64,000 nucleotides of DNA from Verrucomicrobiota bacterium (GCA_016871755.1 VHCJ01000011.1:1-64000); one strand, 5' to 3'; shown: positions 27,747 through 38,431, counted from the first letter of the stretch. Notes: generated by a model from the letters alone, not told the origin. Made by a program: numbers and translations.

Positions 27747-29173
27747 GCAATCGTCCGCCAGCCCGTCCCGACGCCGTCGAGCGCCAACTCCGCCCCGACC
27801 CCCAGGGGTGCCGCCAGCACGCTGTCGACCGCGATCCGACCCTCCGTCACGCTGAGCGTCGGCCAACCCCGCGGCGAGCGGTGGTAGAGATCGGGGTGCG
27901 CCGCGAGCGCCGCCTCCTGCACGGCGGCCGGCCAAGGCGAGAGGCCGGCGAAGTAGTGATGGCCGTTCCGCTCGACGCTGGTGATGCCGAGGATCGCCTG
28001 CACGGCCAGATCCTGCGGCAAGGCGACCGGGCCGATGTTCGACAGGTCCTCCCCGGAGTGCACGAAGGTCCCGCCGGTCGCCGCGCGGCGTTGCGCCATC
28101 AGCCCGGCATGCGCCACGCCCTTGAACACCCCTTTGCAGTTCTTGTGACTGGTCCCGGCATAACCGAGCGCCAGCGCTCGGCGGACGTCCTCCGGCTCCG
28201 CATCCGACTCGTCAATGATGATCACCGGCCGGTCCGCCCACCCGCGGAGATCCGCGGTCTCCGGGTCCAGCGCCACCTTGCGCGCCAGCGGTTGCTCGAC
28301 GAAGAGGAGCCGGTCCAGGCCGCGTCGCAGCAGCGGGTCCGCCATCACGCAGCCCCAGAATTCCCGGAACGCCTCCATCGAGGCGAAGCTCTCGTTCCCG
28401 TCGATCGAGAAGGCGTGGTCCGCCGGCGCGCGCGCCTCCAGGAGACGGAGAATCGCGCGGAGGCGCTCCCGCGCCGCCTCCGGCTGCCCGCCGTCGATCT
28501 TGAGCTTGAAGTGACGCAGGCCGTACGCCGCGATGCCCGCCTCGAGGCTCTGCGGCAGACCGTCGTCGATGCGGCTTCCGGGAGCGATCTCCTCCTCGGC
28601 CAGCGGGTCGAGCATCCCGACGGTATGCCGGCACCACAGCGCGCGCGGCGGATCCGCCGGCAGGAAGCTCTCCGGCGCCACGTCCCGGAGTTCGGGGTGA
28701 ACGTCGCCCAGCCGCACCCCGAGCGCGCCGCCCCGGAGCAATCGGCCCAGCGTGGTACGCTGCGAGCGCGCCAGCGCCTCCAGCAACGCGCGCTCCACCA
28801 GCGAGGTCCCGAACTGCGCCAGGAGCGGGGGATGCCCAGCCGCTGCTCCCCACGCCGCCTGCCGCCTCTTGAGATCAAGCCAGAACGCGAACGCCGAGTC
28901 CGCCCGGACGTCACGCGCCGCCGACGCCGCGTGCGTCACCACCGCGAGCAGGTCGTCAATCTCCCCGGCAATCGCACGCGACGGGTCCTTCGTAAACCAC
29001 TTCGGCGGCAGGTGATCCGCCGCCAGCCCCCGGAACCGGCCCGCCGGCGCTTCCACCTCAAGCCGGAGCACGACGTGCGGCACCTCGACCATCGTCACGA
29101 TGCCGTAGCGGAACGGCAGGCGGGCCCGGAGGTCGTGGCGGAGCAACTCGGCGGAAAGGACGCGGAGGGACAT
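27743..29173 (-). CDS. Enolase-superfamily enzyme (mandelate racemase/muconate lactonising-like)
   Basis: The 476-residue protein has the expected order of catalytic features: a KLK motif in HFKLKIDGG (about 223-225), metal ligands in SIDGNESF (Asp258), FVEQPLA (Glu293) and IIDESDAE (Asp321), then HKNCKGVFKG with a candidate general base Lys near 344. The enzyme would abstract a proton alpha to a carboxylate, as in sugar-acid dehydratases or racemases. It is longer than typical relatives (360-420) because of an extended N-terminal capping region. The ATG at 29173 matches where homology begins. It is convergent with an MFS transporter, suggesting uptake and conversion of an organic acid. Confidence 0.82.
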   Translation of the reverse strand: MSLRVLSAELLRHDLRARLPFRYGIVTMVEVPHVVLRLEVEAPAGRFRGLAADHLPPKWFTKDPSRAIAGEIDDLLAVVTHAASAARDVRADSAFAFWLDLKRRQAAWGAAAGHPPLLAQFGTSLVERALLEALARSQRTTLGRLLRGGALGVRLGDVHPELRDVAPESFLPADPPRALWCRHTVGMLDPLAEEEIAPGSRIDDGLPQSLEAGIAAYGLRHFKLKIDGGQPEAARERLRAILRLLEARAPADHAFSIDGNESFASMEAFREFWGCVMADPLLRRGLDRLLFVEQPLARKVALDPETADLRGWADRPVIIIDESDAEPEDVRRALALGYAGTSHKNCKGVFKGVAHAGLMAQRRAATGGTFVHSGEDLSNIGPVALPQDLAVQAILGITSVERNGHHYFAGLSPWPAAVQEAALAAHPDLYHRSPRGWPTLSVTEGRIAVDSVLAAPLGVGAELALDGVGTGWRTIA

Positions 29174-29443
29174 GAAGGGGGAAAGGGTGACGCGCGGGAA
29201 CGGGCCCTCGCAAGCCCGCAACGCCCCGGCCCGGTGTTCCGCGCCCGCCACCCGTCCGTCCGTGTCCGGCTGGTCGGCGGTCCGGCCAGACGTCAGCAGT
29301 CCAGCGAGGTTGCATCGCCACCCACGGACCGCATTGCGGCAACTCGCGCCGTCGTTCCGGTCCGCGGCCCGGCTCAGGGCATCGCTTGAGCCTCCGGCGC
29401 GGTCGTCAGCGACCGCGACTGCTTCGAAGCGCCGCCGGGCGAA

Positions 29444-31489
29444 TCAGTAGGTCGCCGTCACTTCAAGGCTCCACGTCCGCGGCGCCGCCGGCGTGCCGTG
29501 CCCGGCTCCTGGCGACATCGCACTGTAATAGCGCTCGTCGGTCAGATTGCGCCCCGCGACCCGCACCGCCCACCGGGTCCAGGCATGGCCGATCTCCGCT
29601 CCAAGAAGAGAGACCGCACGCTGCGCAAACGCCGCTTCCTCGCCTTCCGTGTAAAAAATCTTCCCCGTGCGGGAGGCGACCGCCGCAGCCTTCCAACCGC
29701 GGTCGCCGCCCCACTCCACGCGGAGGCTGCCGTCCGTGACGGGAACATATGGAGCGCGGCGACCCGAGAAACTCTTTCCGGTGTAAGGGTCCCGAAACTC
29801 CCGCAGCGTCACGTCCGTGTAACCGAAGTCGACCTGCACCGCCAGATTATCGACCGGTCGCCACGCCCACTCCACCTCCGCGCCCTGCGAGCGTGCCCGG
29901 GGAGCGTTCACCACGAGGTAGTCGTCCGCCGCCGCCTTTGTCGCGAACGAGCGCTCGATCTGGTAGCCCTTGATCCCGTAGCCGAAGAACCGGACCGTCA
30001 GCGCAAGCCGCCGGTCGGCGGAGGCGCGGGTGAAGCCCGCTTCAAGGACGCGCGTCCGCTCGGGTCCGAACTCGGCCAGCGCCGCGTTGCCGGTGAACGC
30101 GGAATAGCCGCCCGGCTTGAAACCCGCCCCGACACCCGCAAAGAGCGTCGTCTGCGCACCCCACTCGTAGCGTCCCGCCAGCTTGGGCAGGAACACCCGC
30201 GAGCGTTGGTCGCGCTCGTAGCGCTGCTTCCCGGGCGCCGACTCCACGCGAACGATGCCGCGCCGCGATTCCTCCGCCCGCGCGCCGGCGGTCAGGGTGA
30301 AGGCGTCGCCAAGCCGCACGGTGCGCTCGCCGAAAAGGGCGATCTGGCGGGCGTCGATCGTGTACGAGGAACTCTCCAGCACGAACGTTCCGAACGCCCG
30401 CGTAAACGCGCCATCCGTGCCGCCATCCGATGCGAAGAGTCCGGCGTGCCAGCGCGCGGCGGCGTCGGTGTCGGACTCGAGGCGGATCTCCTCCGACCAC
30501 AGTCGCTGACGCAGGCTCGAGCCGTTGAACAACTCCGCCGGACCGAACGCGAGCACGCTGGCGTAGGGTCCCAGTTCCCAGTCGGTGGCGCTCGTCGTCG
30601 TCGTCACGCGACCCATCGCCGTTTCGAAGCGCCCGGTGAGTCCGACATTGAGGGCGTCAACCGCCATCGTGCCGTCGTTGCGCCGCTTCACCGTGTCGAG
30701 GCTCCCGCCGAGCGGCACGAGCGGCTGCGCGCCATCCCGCGCCCGCAGTGCCGTCGCCAGCAGGATCCACTCCGCGTTCGCGCTCGGCCGGAAGCGGAAC
30801 CGCGCCAGCGCCTCCCGGCTGTCGCGGTGATCAACATCCTCGCGCCGCGTCTCGTTCCACAGGTAGCCGTCCCGCCGCTGCCAGCCCGCGCTGACCAAAG
30901 CATCGACGCGCCCGACCGCCGCCGCTGCGGTCTGGACCGACAGCGCCGCGCTCCGGGCACCGAAGCCGCCCACCGCGGCGGCGGCGGTGGCCCGCGTTCC
31001 GGATCCGGCCCGCGGGGTGTGCAGCGTGATCACGCCCGCCGAGCCCGCCCGGCCGTAGACCGTATTCTGACTGGGACCGCGGTGGATCTCGGCGGAGGCA
31101 AAACCAACGAGGTTCACCGGCACCGTGAAGCCCGATCCCAGCGGGACGTCGTCGAGGTAGAAGCTGACCGCCGGCTCGCCGAAGATCGGCGTGTTGGTGA
31201 GCCCACGCAGCGCGAAGGTGTCATTGAACGAGTGGGCCTCATTTGTCGCGACGTGGAGGTTCGCCGCGCGCTCGCTGAGCGTCGCCAGCGTCCGGTCCGA
31301 AATCGGTCCGCCCGCAAGGTCGATCCGCGAGACGGTCGCGGGCGACTCCGTGAGCAGCGTCGCCGTGATCACCACGGGCGCCACCGGCACCGCGGGCTCC
31401 GCGGGGGCCGTCGGCCTCGTCTGGGCGCGACTGGGCGGGAGCAGCGCGCCGAGCGCGGCGATCATCAGGAGGATTCGGGATCTCACCAT
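29444..31489 (-). CDS. TonB-dependent outer membrane receptor
   Basis: The 681-residue protein has a signal peptide (RILLMIAALGALLPPSRAQT), a short region with VVITATLLTE that could be the TonB box, and a plug domain (residues about 50-165, with FALRGLTNTPIFGEPAVSFYLDDVP and IEIHRGPQ-like IHRGPSQNTVYGR). A beta-barrel follows, ending RTWSLEVTATY with the terminal aromatic needed for outer-membrane assembly. The ATG at 31489 is preferred over the TTG at 31495. It imports a siderophore, cofactor or glycan with TonB energy; the ligand cannot be told. The FAD oxidoreductase gene lies 59 bases upstream on the same strand. Confidence 0.9.
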   Translation of the reverse strand: MVRSRILLMIAALGALLPPSRAQTRPTAPAEPAVPVAPVVITATLLTESPATVSRIDLAGGPISDRTLATLSERAANLHVATNEAHSFNDTFALRGLTNTPIFGEPAVSFYLDDVPLGSGFTVPVNLVGFASAEIHRGPSQNTVYGRAGSAGVITLHTPRAGSGTRATAAAAVGGFGARSAALSVQTAAAAVGRVDALVSAGWQRRDGYLWNETRREDVDHRDSREALARFRFRPSANAEWILLATALRARDGAQPLVPLGGSLDTVKRRNDGTMAVDALNVGLTGRFETAMGRVTTTTSATDWELGPYASVLAFGPAELFNGSSLRQRLWSEEIRLESDTDAAARWHAGLFASDGGTDGAFTRAFGTFVLESSSYTIDARQIALFGERTVRLGDAFTLTAGARAEESRRGIVRVESAPGKQRYERDQRSRVFLPKLAGRYEWGAQTTLFAGVGAGFKPGGYSAFTGNAALAEFGPERTRVLEAGFTRASADRRLALTVRFFGYGIKGYQIERSFATKAAADDYLVVNAPRARSQGAEVEWAWRPVDNLAVQVDFGYTDVTLREFRDPYTGKSFSGRRAPYVPVTDGSLRVEWGGDRGWKAAAVASRTGKIFYTEGEEAAFAQRAVSLLGAEIGHAWTRWAVRVAGRNLTDERYYSAMSPGAGHGTPAAPRTWSLEVTATY

Positions 31490-31548
31490 GGTCAAAGCGG
31501 GCGGAGCCCCACCGCAGCAGGGCCAGGGAGTGACAGTGTCCGGCGGAC

Positions 31549-33036
31549 CTAAGCCGCGGGTGACGCTGGCGCCACCGGGGCCGCAGGGCCAGCGTGCCCG
31601 CCGGAACCGCGCAACGAGAAGAGAAACTTGTCGATCTTGTTAGCCGTAATCACGCCGTAATTGATCGTGCCGAGCCAGCCCGACATGATGATGCCGACGC
31701 TGCCCGCGTGAAACAGGCCCGGCAGTTGTTCGGGCAGGTCCATCGACACCTTCAGGCCCTCGAACTTGGTCCCGAACGAGGTCCCGCCCAAGTGAGTCGT
31801 GTAGCGCTCAATCGTACGCGGCGTCGCCGCCTCCGTCCAGTCCACCCGCTCCCGGACCCCGGGGATGAAGCGCTCCAGCGCGGCCAGCGACTCCTCGATC
31901 AACCGGTGCTTGTGCCGCGCGTACTCCTCCTCGCTCAGCGCCGCCCAGTCGGGATAGCGGCCATTCAGCGACGCCACCACCGTGTACCGGTCGGAGCCCG
32001 GGCGCGTATCGGGGTAGTACACGGAGAACGTCCGGCTCGTGGTGTGGAAGTCCGTCAGTTCCTCGCTGCTGAACGTGGGCGCCGACGACGTGAAAACGAG
32101 GTCACCGATGTGCGGGATCGTCTCCCCCTTCCGGATGCCGAGGTAAACCTGGCAGGACGACGAATTGATCCGGACCGCCTTCGCCGCCGCGACGTACGCC
32201 GGATCAAAGTGCTCCTCACCCGCGAGCCGGAACACGGTGTTCTTGATGCTGGCGTTCGACAGGACCGCCCGCGCCCGGATCACGCGTCCGCCCTTGGCCA
32301 CGATGCCCGCCGCCACCCGTCGCCCGTCGCGCTCCTCCACAAGGATGCGCTCGACCAGCACCCGCTTGCGGCACTCCACACCGTTCAGGCGCAACTCCGC
32401 CACCATCTTCTCGATCAACAGGTCCGAGCCCCCGCGGAACGTGAACACGCCCGAACCCATGAAGTTGGAGAAGACGATGCCGTAGGTGATCGCCGGGTCG
32501 TCGAGCGTCGAACCGTTGGCGTAGGCGATCGGCTCCATCAACAGGCGATGCACGTCGCCGCGACCGGGGAAGAAACGTTCAAACAACTCCCGCGTCGTCT
32601 CCGGGTTGTTGTCGTAGTAGTTCATCGAACGCAGGTAATCGTAGAACCGCTCCACCGTCTCCCGCGGCACCAGAAACTGCTCCACCAAGACGCGCGTGTA
32701 GTCATCGCGCGTGAAGGTCGTCCAGACATCCATTTGCGGATTCACGAAGCGCACGTCCTTCAGCTGGACGATCGCGTCCGCGATCTCGCGGGTCCAGTAC
32801 TTGCGGCACGATTTGATCATCCCGCTGGGGAAGCCGTGCAGGGAAATGTCGAAGATGTGTCCACCCTTGCGCGTGAACCACGTGGCCAAGCCGCCGAACT
32901 GGTAATGATGTTCGAGCAGCAGCACGCGGTGCCCCGCCTTCGCGAGCACATTCGCCCCGGTGAGTCCACCGAGTCCGCTGCCGATGACGATTACATCGTA
33001 CTCGTCAGCGGCGCCCTTGAGCCAGTCATACGCCAT
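31549..33036 (-). CDS. FAD-dependent oxidoreductase, CrtI/retinol-saturase-like
   Basis: The 495-residue protein opens with the dinucleotide motif [18 protein letters not shown] followed by [14 protein letters not shown], and ends with [25 protein letters not shown], the C-terminal FAD motif of phytoene desaturase-type enzymes. It resembles the group containing carotene isomerases and all-trans-retinol saturases. No other carotenoid genes are near, so the substrate may be a polyene, isoprenoid or quinone. The C-terminus is an Ala/Pro-rich tail. The downstream TonB receptor on the same strand may be in the same transcript. Confidence 0.8.
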   Translation of the reverse strand: MAYDWLKGAADEYDVIVIGSGLGGLTGANVLAKAGHRVLLLEHHYQFGGLATWFTRKGGHIFDISLHGFPSGMIKSCRKYWTREIADAIVQLKDVRFVNPQMDVWTTFTRDDYTRVLVEQFLVPRETVERFYDYLRSMNYYDNNPETTRELFERFFPGRGDVHRLLMEPIAYANGSTLDDPAITYGIVFSNFMGSGVFTFRGGSDLLIEKMVAELRLNGVECRKRVLVERILVEERDGRRVAAGIVAKGGRVIRARAVLSNASIKNTVFRLAGEEHFDPAYVAAAKAVRINSSSCQVYLGIRKGETIPHIGDLVFTSSAPTFSSEELTDFHTTSRTFSVYYPDTRPGSDRYTVVASLNGRYPDWAALSEEEYARHKHRLIEESLAALERFIPGVRERVDWTEAATPRTIERYTTHLGGTSFGTKFEGLKVSMDLPEQLPGLFHAGSVGIIMSGWLGTINYGVITANKIDKFLFSLRGSGGHAGPAAPVAPASPAA

Positions 33037-33245
33037 GGAGCGTCCAAAAGAGGCGGCGCCGCCGGAAAGCGCAACTGGGAAGTGCCGTGGTCCCCGCCGC
33101 GAGTCCGCGCGGCTTGCTCCTCCGGCGTGAAGTCACGGTGCGCCACGTGCTTGTGCACGCGGCGGCTCCGGCCCCGCGACGATGGCCGCCGCGCGGCGGG
33201 TGCAATCCTGTTGACGCGCCTCCGGGGCGCGGGGCTGAATGCCGC

Positions 33246-36128
33246 ATGTTCCCCCGATTCCGCCGCACGCTCGGCCTCGCGGCTGCACTCCTCGTTTCGC
33301 TCGCGTCACTGCTCGGGGCGATCCCGTTCCCGCATGATCAGAGCGATCTCCGCCCCGAGCCGACGATCCGCTTCGGGACGCTGCCGAACGGCGTCCGCTA
33401 CGCGGTGATGGCCAATGCCGAGCCGAAGGGCCGCGCCTCGCTGCGGCTTCTGGTCAACGCCGGGTCCCTGCAGGAGGAGGAAGACCAGCGCGGCCTTGCG
33501 CACTTCCTCGAGCACATGGCCTTCAACGGCAGCCATCGCTACCCGCCGGGAACGCTCATCGAATTCTTTCAGCGGATGGGCATGAGCTTTGGCGCGGACA
33601 CGAACGCCAGCACGTCCTTCGACCGCACGCTCTACCTGCTGGAGCTCGCCGACACCGGCGCGGCGACCCTCGACGAGGGACTGCGGGTGTTCGCCGACTA
33701 CGCCGGCGGGCTCCTGCTGCAGCCGGCCGAACTCGACCGCGAGCGCGGCATCATCCTCTCCGAGAAGCGCGCCCGCGACAACGTCAACTTCCGCACCTTC
33801 GTCGCCGATCTCGCGTTTACGCTTCCGGAGTCGCTCTTCCCCCACCGCCTGCCCATCGGTGAGGCGTCCGTCATCTCCCACGCTCCGCGCGAGCGGTTCG
33901 TCGACTTTTACGACACATGGTACCGTCCGGAGTTGATGAGCGTCATCGCCGTCGGCGACTTCAGCGTCGAGGACGTGATCCCGCGCATCGAGGCCGCGTT
34001 CAAGGATCTCACGGCCCGCGCGCCCGCGCGGCCGGGTCCCGACATCGGCCGCGTCTCCCCGGAATCCGGCCTCCGCGTGCACTACTATCCGGAGCCCGAG
34101 GCATCGATCACAAGCATCGCGGTGCGGACGGTGGCGCCGCTCGCCGCCCGGCCGGACACCGCCGCCGAGCGACTCTCCTCCCTGCCGCGCACCGTCGCCA
34201 ACGCGATGATCAAGCGGCGCTTCGCCACGCTCGCCAAGCAGGAGAAGACGGCATTCGTGAACGCCCAGGTCCGCACCAGCGACCAATTCGACTTCTTCCG
34301 CGAGTCGGAACTGGATGTCTCCGCCAAGCCGGAGCTCTGGGCCGAGGCCCTCGCCGCGAGTGAACAGGAACTCCGCCGGGCCCTCGAGCATGGCTTCCAA
34401 CCGGGGGAACTGGCCGAGGTCCGCGCCGCGTTCATCAACGCCCTCGAACAAGGCGTGCGCACCGCCGCCACCCGCCGCTCCCCCGCCCTCGCCGAGGACC
34501 TGGCCAACGACCTGCTCCGCCGTCGCGTCAGCACCGATCCGCAAACCGAGCTGGCCCTGTTCCGTCCCGCGCTGGAAGCGCTCACGCCCGCCGACTGCCA
34601 CGCCGCCCTGCGGGCCGCGTGGTCCGCCCCAGGTCGCCTTCTCTCGGTGAGCGGCAACGTCGTCATCGCGGATGCTCCGGAGACCATCCGTCGCACCTAC
34701 GAGGCGTCGCTCGCCCAACCCGTCGCCGCCCCGGCCGCCGAGGCCCGCGTGGCGTGGGCGTACTCCGACTTCGGCCAGCCCGGCGCCGTCGCGGACCGCT
34801 CCGAGGTTGCCGACCTCGTCATCACGCGCATCCGCTTCGCCAACGGGGTCCGACTCAACCTGAAACGCACCGACTTCGACGCGGGCCGCATCCTGTTCTC
34901 CGCCCGCATCGCGGGAGGCGCCATGACCGAGCCCGCCGGCCAGCGCGGCCTCGCCTCCATCACGTCGGCGACGTTCGACGCCGGCGGTCTCGGCCGCCAC
35001 AGCACCGCCGACCTTCAGCGCATCCTTGCCGGGCGCACCGTGTCGGTGACGTTCCGCACCGCGCCCGACGCCTTCGAGTTTAGCGGCAGCGCCTCGCCGC
35101 GCGACCTCCGCCTCGCGCTTGAGTGGCTGACCGCGAAGATCACCGATCCGGGCTACCGCCCGGAGTCGCTCCGCCTCGCCCACAAGGGGCTCGAGCAGAT
35201 GTACGCCGGCTTCGCCCACACGCCCAATGGCCCGGTCTCCACCGAGGTCGCCAACCTCATCGCCAGCGGCGATCCGCGCTTCGGCACGCCTCCCAAGGAG
35301 GTCATGCTCGCCCGCACCCTCGACGAAGTCCGCGCCTGGCTCACCCCCGCCCTCCGGCGCGGTCCGCTCGAGATCGGCGTGGTCGGCGACTTCGATCCGG
35401 CCGCCCTCGTCGAAGCGGTGGCCGCAACGCTCGGCGCCCTCCCCGCACGCGACGAGCGTCAGGACGACGCGGCGTTCCGCCGTGTCGCTTTCCCCGACGC
35501 GCCGTTCCGCCGCTCCTACACGATCGATTCCAAGGTGCAGAAGGGATTGGCGCTCTTCTACTGGCCCACCACCGATGGTCGCGAGGCCCACGTGAGCCGC
35601 CGCCTCAACCTGCTCGCCAGCGTCGTCACCGACCGCATGCGGCTGCGGCTGCGTGAGGAGATGGGCGGCACCTACAGCCCGAGCGCCCGGAGCGTCGCCA
35701 GCGACGCCTTCCCCGGCTACGGATACCTGACCAGCGGGATCGACATCGATCCGGGATCGGTCGAGCCGATCGTCCGCGCCGTCACCGCCTTGAGCGCCGA
35801 ACTTGCCCGCGACGGGGTCAGCGAGGACGAGCTGACGCGGGCGAAGCGCCCTGCCCTGACTGCGATCCGCGAGAGCACGCGGAACAACACGTACTGGCTC
35901 AACAGCGTCGTGGCCCGGGCCCAGGAGCGACCGCAAGGACTCGACTGGGCGCGCGATCGCGAGGCCGATGTCACCGCGATCACGAAGGCGGAATTGGACC
36001 AACTCGCCCGCGTCTATCTGGATCCCGCCCGCCTCTCCCACGCCATCGTGGTTCCCGCCGCCGCTCCAGCGCCGGCCGCCGCGAACGCCGCACCCCCCGC
36101 CACCACCGCCGCGCCGGGCGCACCCTGA
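33246..36128 (+). CDS. M16-family zinc protease, tandem-domain, exported
   Basis: The 960-residue protein has a signal peptide (LGLAAALLVSLASLLGA) and two M16 modules. The first holds the inverted zinc motif HFLEH (His86, Glu89, His90) and a downstream ERGIILSEKRARDN that supplies the third ligand. The second half (from about residue 530) has the M16 fold with no zinc motif (RGLASITSATFDAGGLGRHS at the equivalent site), as in PqqL-like and other two-domain proteins. A Pro/Ala-rich C-terminal tail ends the chain. It is likely a periplasmic peptidase. The start is the ATG at 33246; the frame's upstream extension lacks gene character. RNase R follows after 17 bases. Confidence 0.9.
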   Translation: MFPRFRRTLGLAAALLVSLASLLGAIPFPHDQSDLRPEPTIRFGTLPNGVRYAVMANAEPKGRASLRLLVNAGSLQEEEDQRGLAHFLEHMAFNGSHRYPPGTLIEFFQRMGMSFGADTNASTSFDRTLYLLELADTGAATLDEGLRVFADYAGGLLLQPAELDRERGIILSEKRARDNVNFRTFVADLAFTLPESLFPHRLPIGEASVISHAPRERFVDFYDTWYRPELMSVIAVGDFSVEDVIPRIEAAFKDLTARAPARPGPDIGRVSPESGLRVHYYPEPEASITSIAVRTVAPLAARPDTAAERLSSLPRTVANAMIKRRFATLAKQEKTAFVNAQVRTSDQFDFFRESELDVSAKPELWAEALAASEQELRRALEHGFQPGELAEVRAAFINALEQGVRTAATRRSPALAEDLANDLLRRRVSTDPQTELALFRPALEALTPADCHAALRAAWSAPGRLLSVSGNVVIADAPETIRRTYEASLAQPVAAPAAEARVAWAYSDFGQPGAVADRSEVADLVITRIRFANGVRLNLKRTDFDAGRILFSARIAGGAMTEPAGQRGLASITSATFDAGGLGRHSTADLQRILAGRTVSVTFRTAPDAFEFSGSASPRDLRLALEWLTAKITDPGYRPESLRLAHKGLEQMYAGFAHTPNGPVSTEVANLIASGDPRFGTPPKEVMLARTLDEVRAWLTPALRRGPLEIGVVGDFDPAALVEAVAATLGALPARDERQDDAAFRRVAFPDAPFRRSYTIDSKVQKGLALFYWPTTDGREAHVSRRLNLLASVVTDRMRLRLREEMGGTYSPSARSVASDAFPGYGYLTSGIDIDPGSVEPIVRAVTALSAELARDGVSEDELTRAKRPALTAIRESTRNNTYWLNSVVARAQERPQGLDWARDREADVTAITKAELDQLARVYLDPARLSHAIVVPAAAPAPAAANAAPPATTAAPGAP

Positions 36129-36145
36129 TCCAACCCGCCCCGGCG

Positions 36146-38431
36146 ATGTCTCCCCAGGCCGTGACCGCTCTCCGCGAGGCCATCCTGCGTCACGTCGCCA
36201 GCGCGGGCTACCGCCCCACCGACGAGGCCGGCCTCGCCCGCGCCCTCGGCGTGCCCAAGCCGCGCCGCCGCACCCTCACCCACACGGTGCGGCTGTTGAT
36301 CAGCAGCGGCGCCCTGCGCCGCGTCCAGGGCGACCGCCTCGCGCCGGGGGAGTCCGCGTCCTCACCCGCGGACGAGGGCCTCATCGTGGGTCGCATCGCC
36401 TTCCGCGCCGGCGGCCACGCCTTGGTCACGCCCCAGCGCGCCATCAACGCGCCCGGACCCGCTCCGCAGGCCTTCTTCATCCCGGCCGAGGATACGGACG
36501 TCGCCCGACACGGCGACCTCGTGGCGATCCGGCCCGCCGGCGGAGCCCCGTCGCGGGGACGCGATCGGGATCGCGGTGGTGGGGAGCCGCGCGCCCGCGT
36601 CGTCCGCGTCGTCGAACGCGCCCGCACGACGCTCGTCGGCCACCTCAAGACGATCCGCCACGTCTTTTACGTCACCCCCGACGACCCACGCCTCATCCAC
36701 GACATCGCCGTCCCGGACCCGGCCGCAGGTCCGGAAGCCACCGGTGCCCGTCCCGGCGACAAGGTCGTCGTGCAGCTCGCGGAGTGGCGCGAGCGTTCCC
36801 GCATCCCGGAGGGCCGGGTCATCGAGCGTCTCGGCGAGATGTTCGCGCCGCGGGCCGAACTCGCCGGCGTCTACCGGAAGTTCAACCTCGCGGAGGCCTT
36901 CCCGGAGGCCGTGCTCGCCGAGGCCGCCGCCCTCCCCGCCACCGTCCCGCCCGAAGCCGCGGCTGACCGCGAGGATTTCCGGGCCACGCCGGTCTTCACG
37001 ATCGACCCCGATGATGCCAAGGACTTCGACGACGCGCTGAGTCTCGAGGAACTGCCGCACGGCGCGGTGCGCGTCGGCGTGCACATCGCCGATGTCTCCG
37101 CCTACGTGCGCCCCGGCACGGCACTCGACGCTGAGGCCCAGCGCCGCGGCAATTCCACCTACCTCGTCGGCACCGTGGTGCCGATGCTCCCGGAAAAGCT
37201 GTCGAACGGACTCTGCTCGCTGGTCGAGGGACAGGACCGGCTCTGCCGCGCGGTCATCCTCACCTTTGACCGCCGCGGCCGGATCACCGACGCCCGTTTC
37301 GCCGCCACCGTGATCCGCAGCCGCAAGCGTCTCACGTACCGTCAAGCCTACGGGCTGCTCTTCACGGACGACCTCGCGGCCATCCGCGCGCTGCCGCTCC
37401 CCGCCAAGCACGCCACCGGGTCCACCGGCCGGGCCCTGTCCTTGCTGGACGACGCCGAACTCACCGGGTTGCAGCAGATGGTCCGCCGGCTCTGGCAACT
37501 CGCCGAGGGACTCCGCCGCGCGCGCATGGCCGCAGGCTCGCTCGATCTCGACATGCCGGAGGCCAAGATCTTCGTGGACGCCGAGGGTTTCGCCGAGCGC
37601 ATCGAGCGGATCGAGCACGACGAGAGTCACCAACTGATCGAGGAGTTCATGCTCGCCGCGAACGAGGCGGTCGCGCGCGCCACGCGCGAGCGGCACCGCG
37701 CGTCACTCTACCGCGTCCACGACGAACCCGACCCCGAGAAACTCATCGAGCTGCGGGAGTTGCTGGGCACGCTGGGCGTGACGGCCGGGGACCTCACCCG
37801 GCGCGCCGAGGTGGTTGGACTCCTTGAACGCCTGCACCAGCACCCGCAGGGTCACGCCCTCCGCACGCAGTTGCTCCGCAGCCTGAAGCGCGCCGCCTAC
37901 CGGGCGTCTCCCGACGGCCACTACGGACTGAACAAGTCCGACTACACCCACTTCACCTCGCCGATCCGCCGCTACGCCGACCTCGTCGTGCACCGCGTCC
38001 TCGCCACGATCCCGGCGAAGGCCGACGATCCCGCCGGCGCGCGGCAGGTTTACGGGCGCGCGGAGCTGGAGGGACTCGGCGAGCATCTCAGCCTCACCGA
38101 GGCCAACTCCCAGGAGGCCGAGCGCGAGTCCCAGAAGATCAAGCTCCTCGAATTCTTCGAACGCGAGTTGCACAAGCGCGTGCGCGGCCGCTTCCCCGCC
38201 CTCATCACCGACGTCCGTCCACAGGGTCTCTTCGTGGAACTCACTGAGTCCATGGCCTTCGGGCTGATCGGCGCCGCCACCCTCACCGACGACACCTACC
38301 TGCCCGCGCCCGATGGCCGGGCCCTGATCGGGCGACGGACCCGTCGCCGCCTCGGGATCGGCTCCGTCGTCGAGGTCCGGGTCGCCGCCGTCGATCGCTT
38401 CAAGCGCCAGATCGACTTCCGCCTCGCCTAG
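36146..38431 (+). CDS. rnr: Ribonuclease R
   Basis: RNase R degrades structured RNA 3' to 5'. The 761-residue protein has an N-terminal helix-turn-helix region (RRTLTHTVRLLISSGALRRV), cold-shock domains, the RNB catalytic domain with its Asp cluster in TIDPDDAKDFDDALS, VHIADVSAYVRPG, and the C-terminal RNB pattern YTHFTSPIRRYADLVVHR. A final S1 domain (VRGRFPALITDVRPQGLFVEL) follows. The Lys-rich tail common in proteobacterial RNase R is absent. It lies 17 bases after the M16 protease gene. Confidence 0.93.
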   Translation: MSPQAVTALREAILRHVASAGYRPTDEAGLARALGVPKPRRRTLTHTVRLLISSGALRRVQGDRLAPGESASSPADEGLIVGRIAFRAGGHALVTPQRAINAPGPAPQAFFIPAEDTDVARHGDLVAIRPAGGAPSRGRDRDRGGGEPRARVVRVVERARTTLVGHLKTIRHVFYVTPDDPRLIHDIAVPDPAAGPEATGARPGDKVVVQLAEWRERSRIPEGRVIERLGEMFAPRAELAGVYRKFNLAEAFPEAVLAEAAALPATVPPEAAADREDFRATPVFTIDPDDAKDFDDALSLEELPHGAVRVGVHIADVSAYVRPGTALDAEAQRRGNSTYLVGTVVPMLPEKLSNGLCSLVEGQDRLCRAVILTFDRRGRITDARFAATVIRSRKRLTYRQAYGLLFTDDLAAIRALPLPAKHATGSTGRALSLLDDAELTGLQQMVRRLWQLAEGLRRARMAAGSLDLDMPEAKIFVDAEGFAERIERIEHDESHQLIEEFMLAANEAVARATRERHRASLYRVHDEPDPEKLIELRELLGTLGVTAGDLTRRAEVVGLLERLHQHPQGHALRTQLLRSLKRAAYRASPDGHYGLNKSDYTHFTSPIRRYADLVVHRVLATIPAKADDPAGARQVYGRAELEGLGEHLSLTEANSQEAERESQKIKLLEFFERELHKRVRGRFPALITDVRPQGLFVELTESMAFGLIGAATLTDDTYLPAPDGRALIGRRTRRRLGIGSVVEVRVAAVDRFKRQIDFRLA

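Noticed and set aside
33306-36041. Very long open frames opposite real genes (for example 911 codons antisense to the M16 protease, 551 codons at 52535-54190)
   Set aside because: These are GC-rich shadows with Arg/Gly/Ala/Pro-dominated translation and no motifs, and the opposite strand carries clear catalytic signatures.
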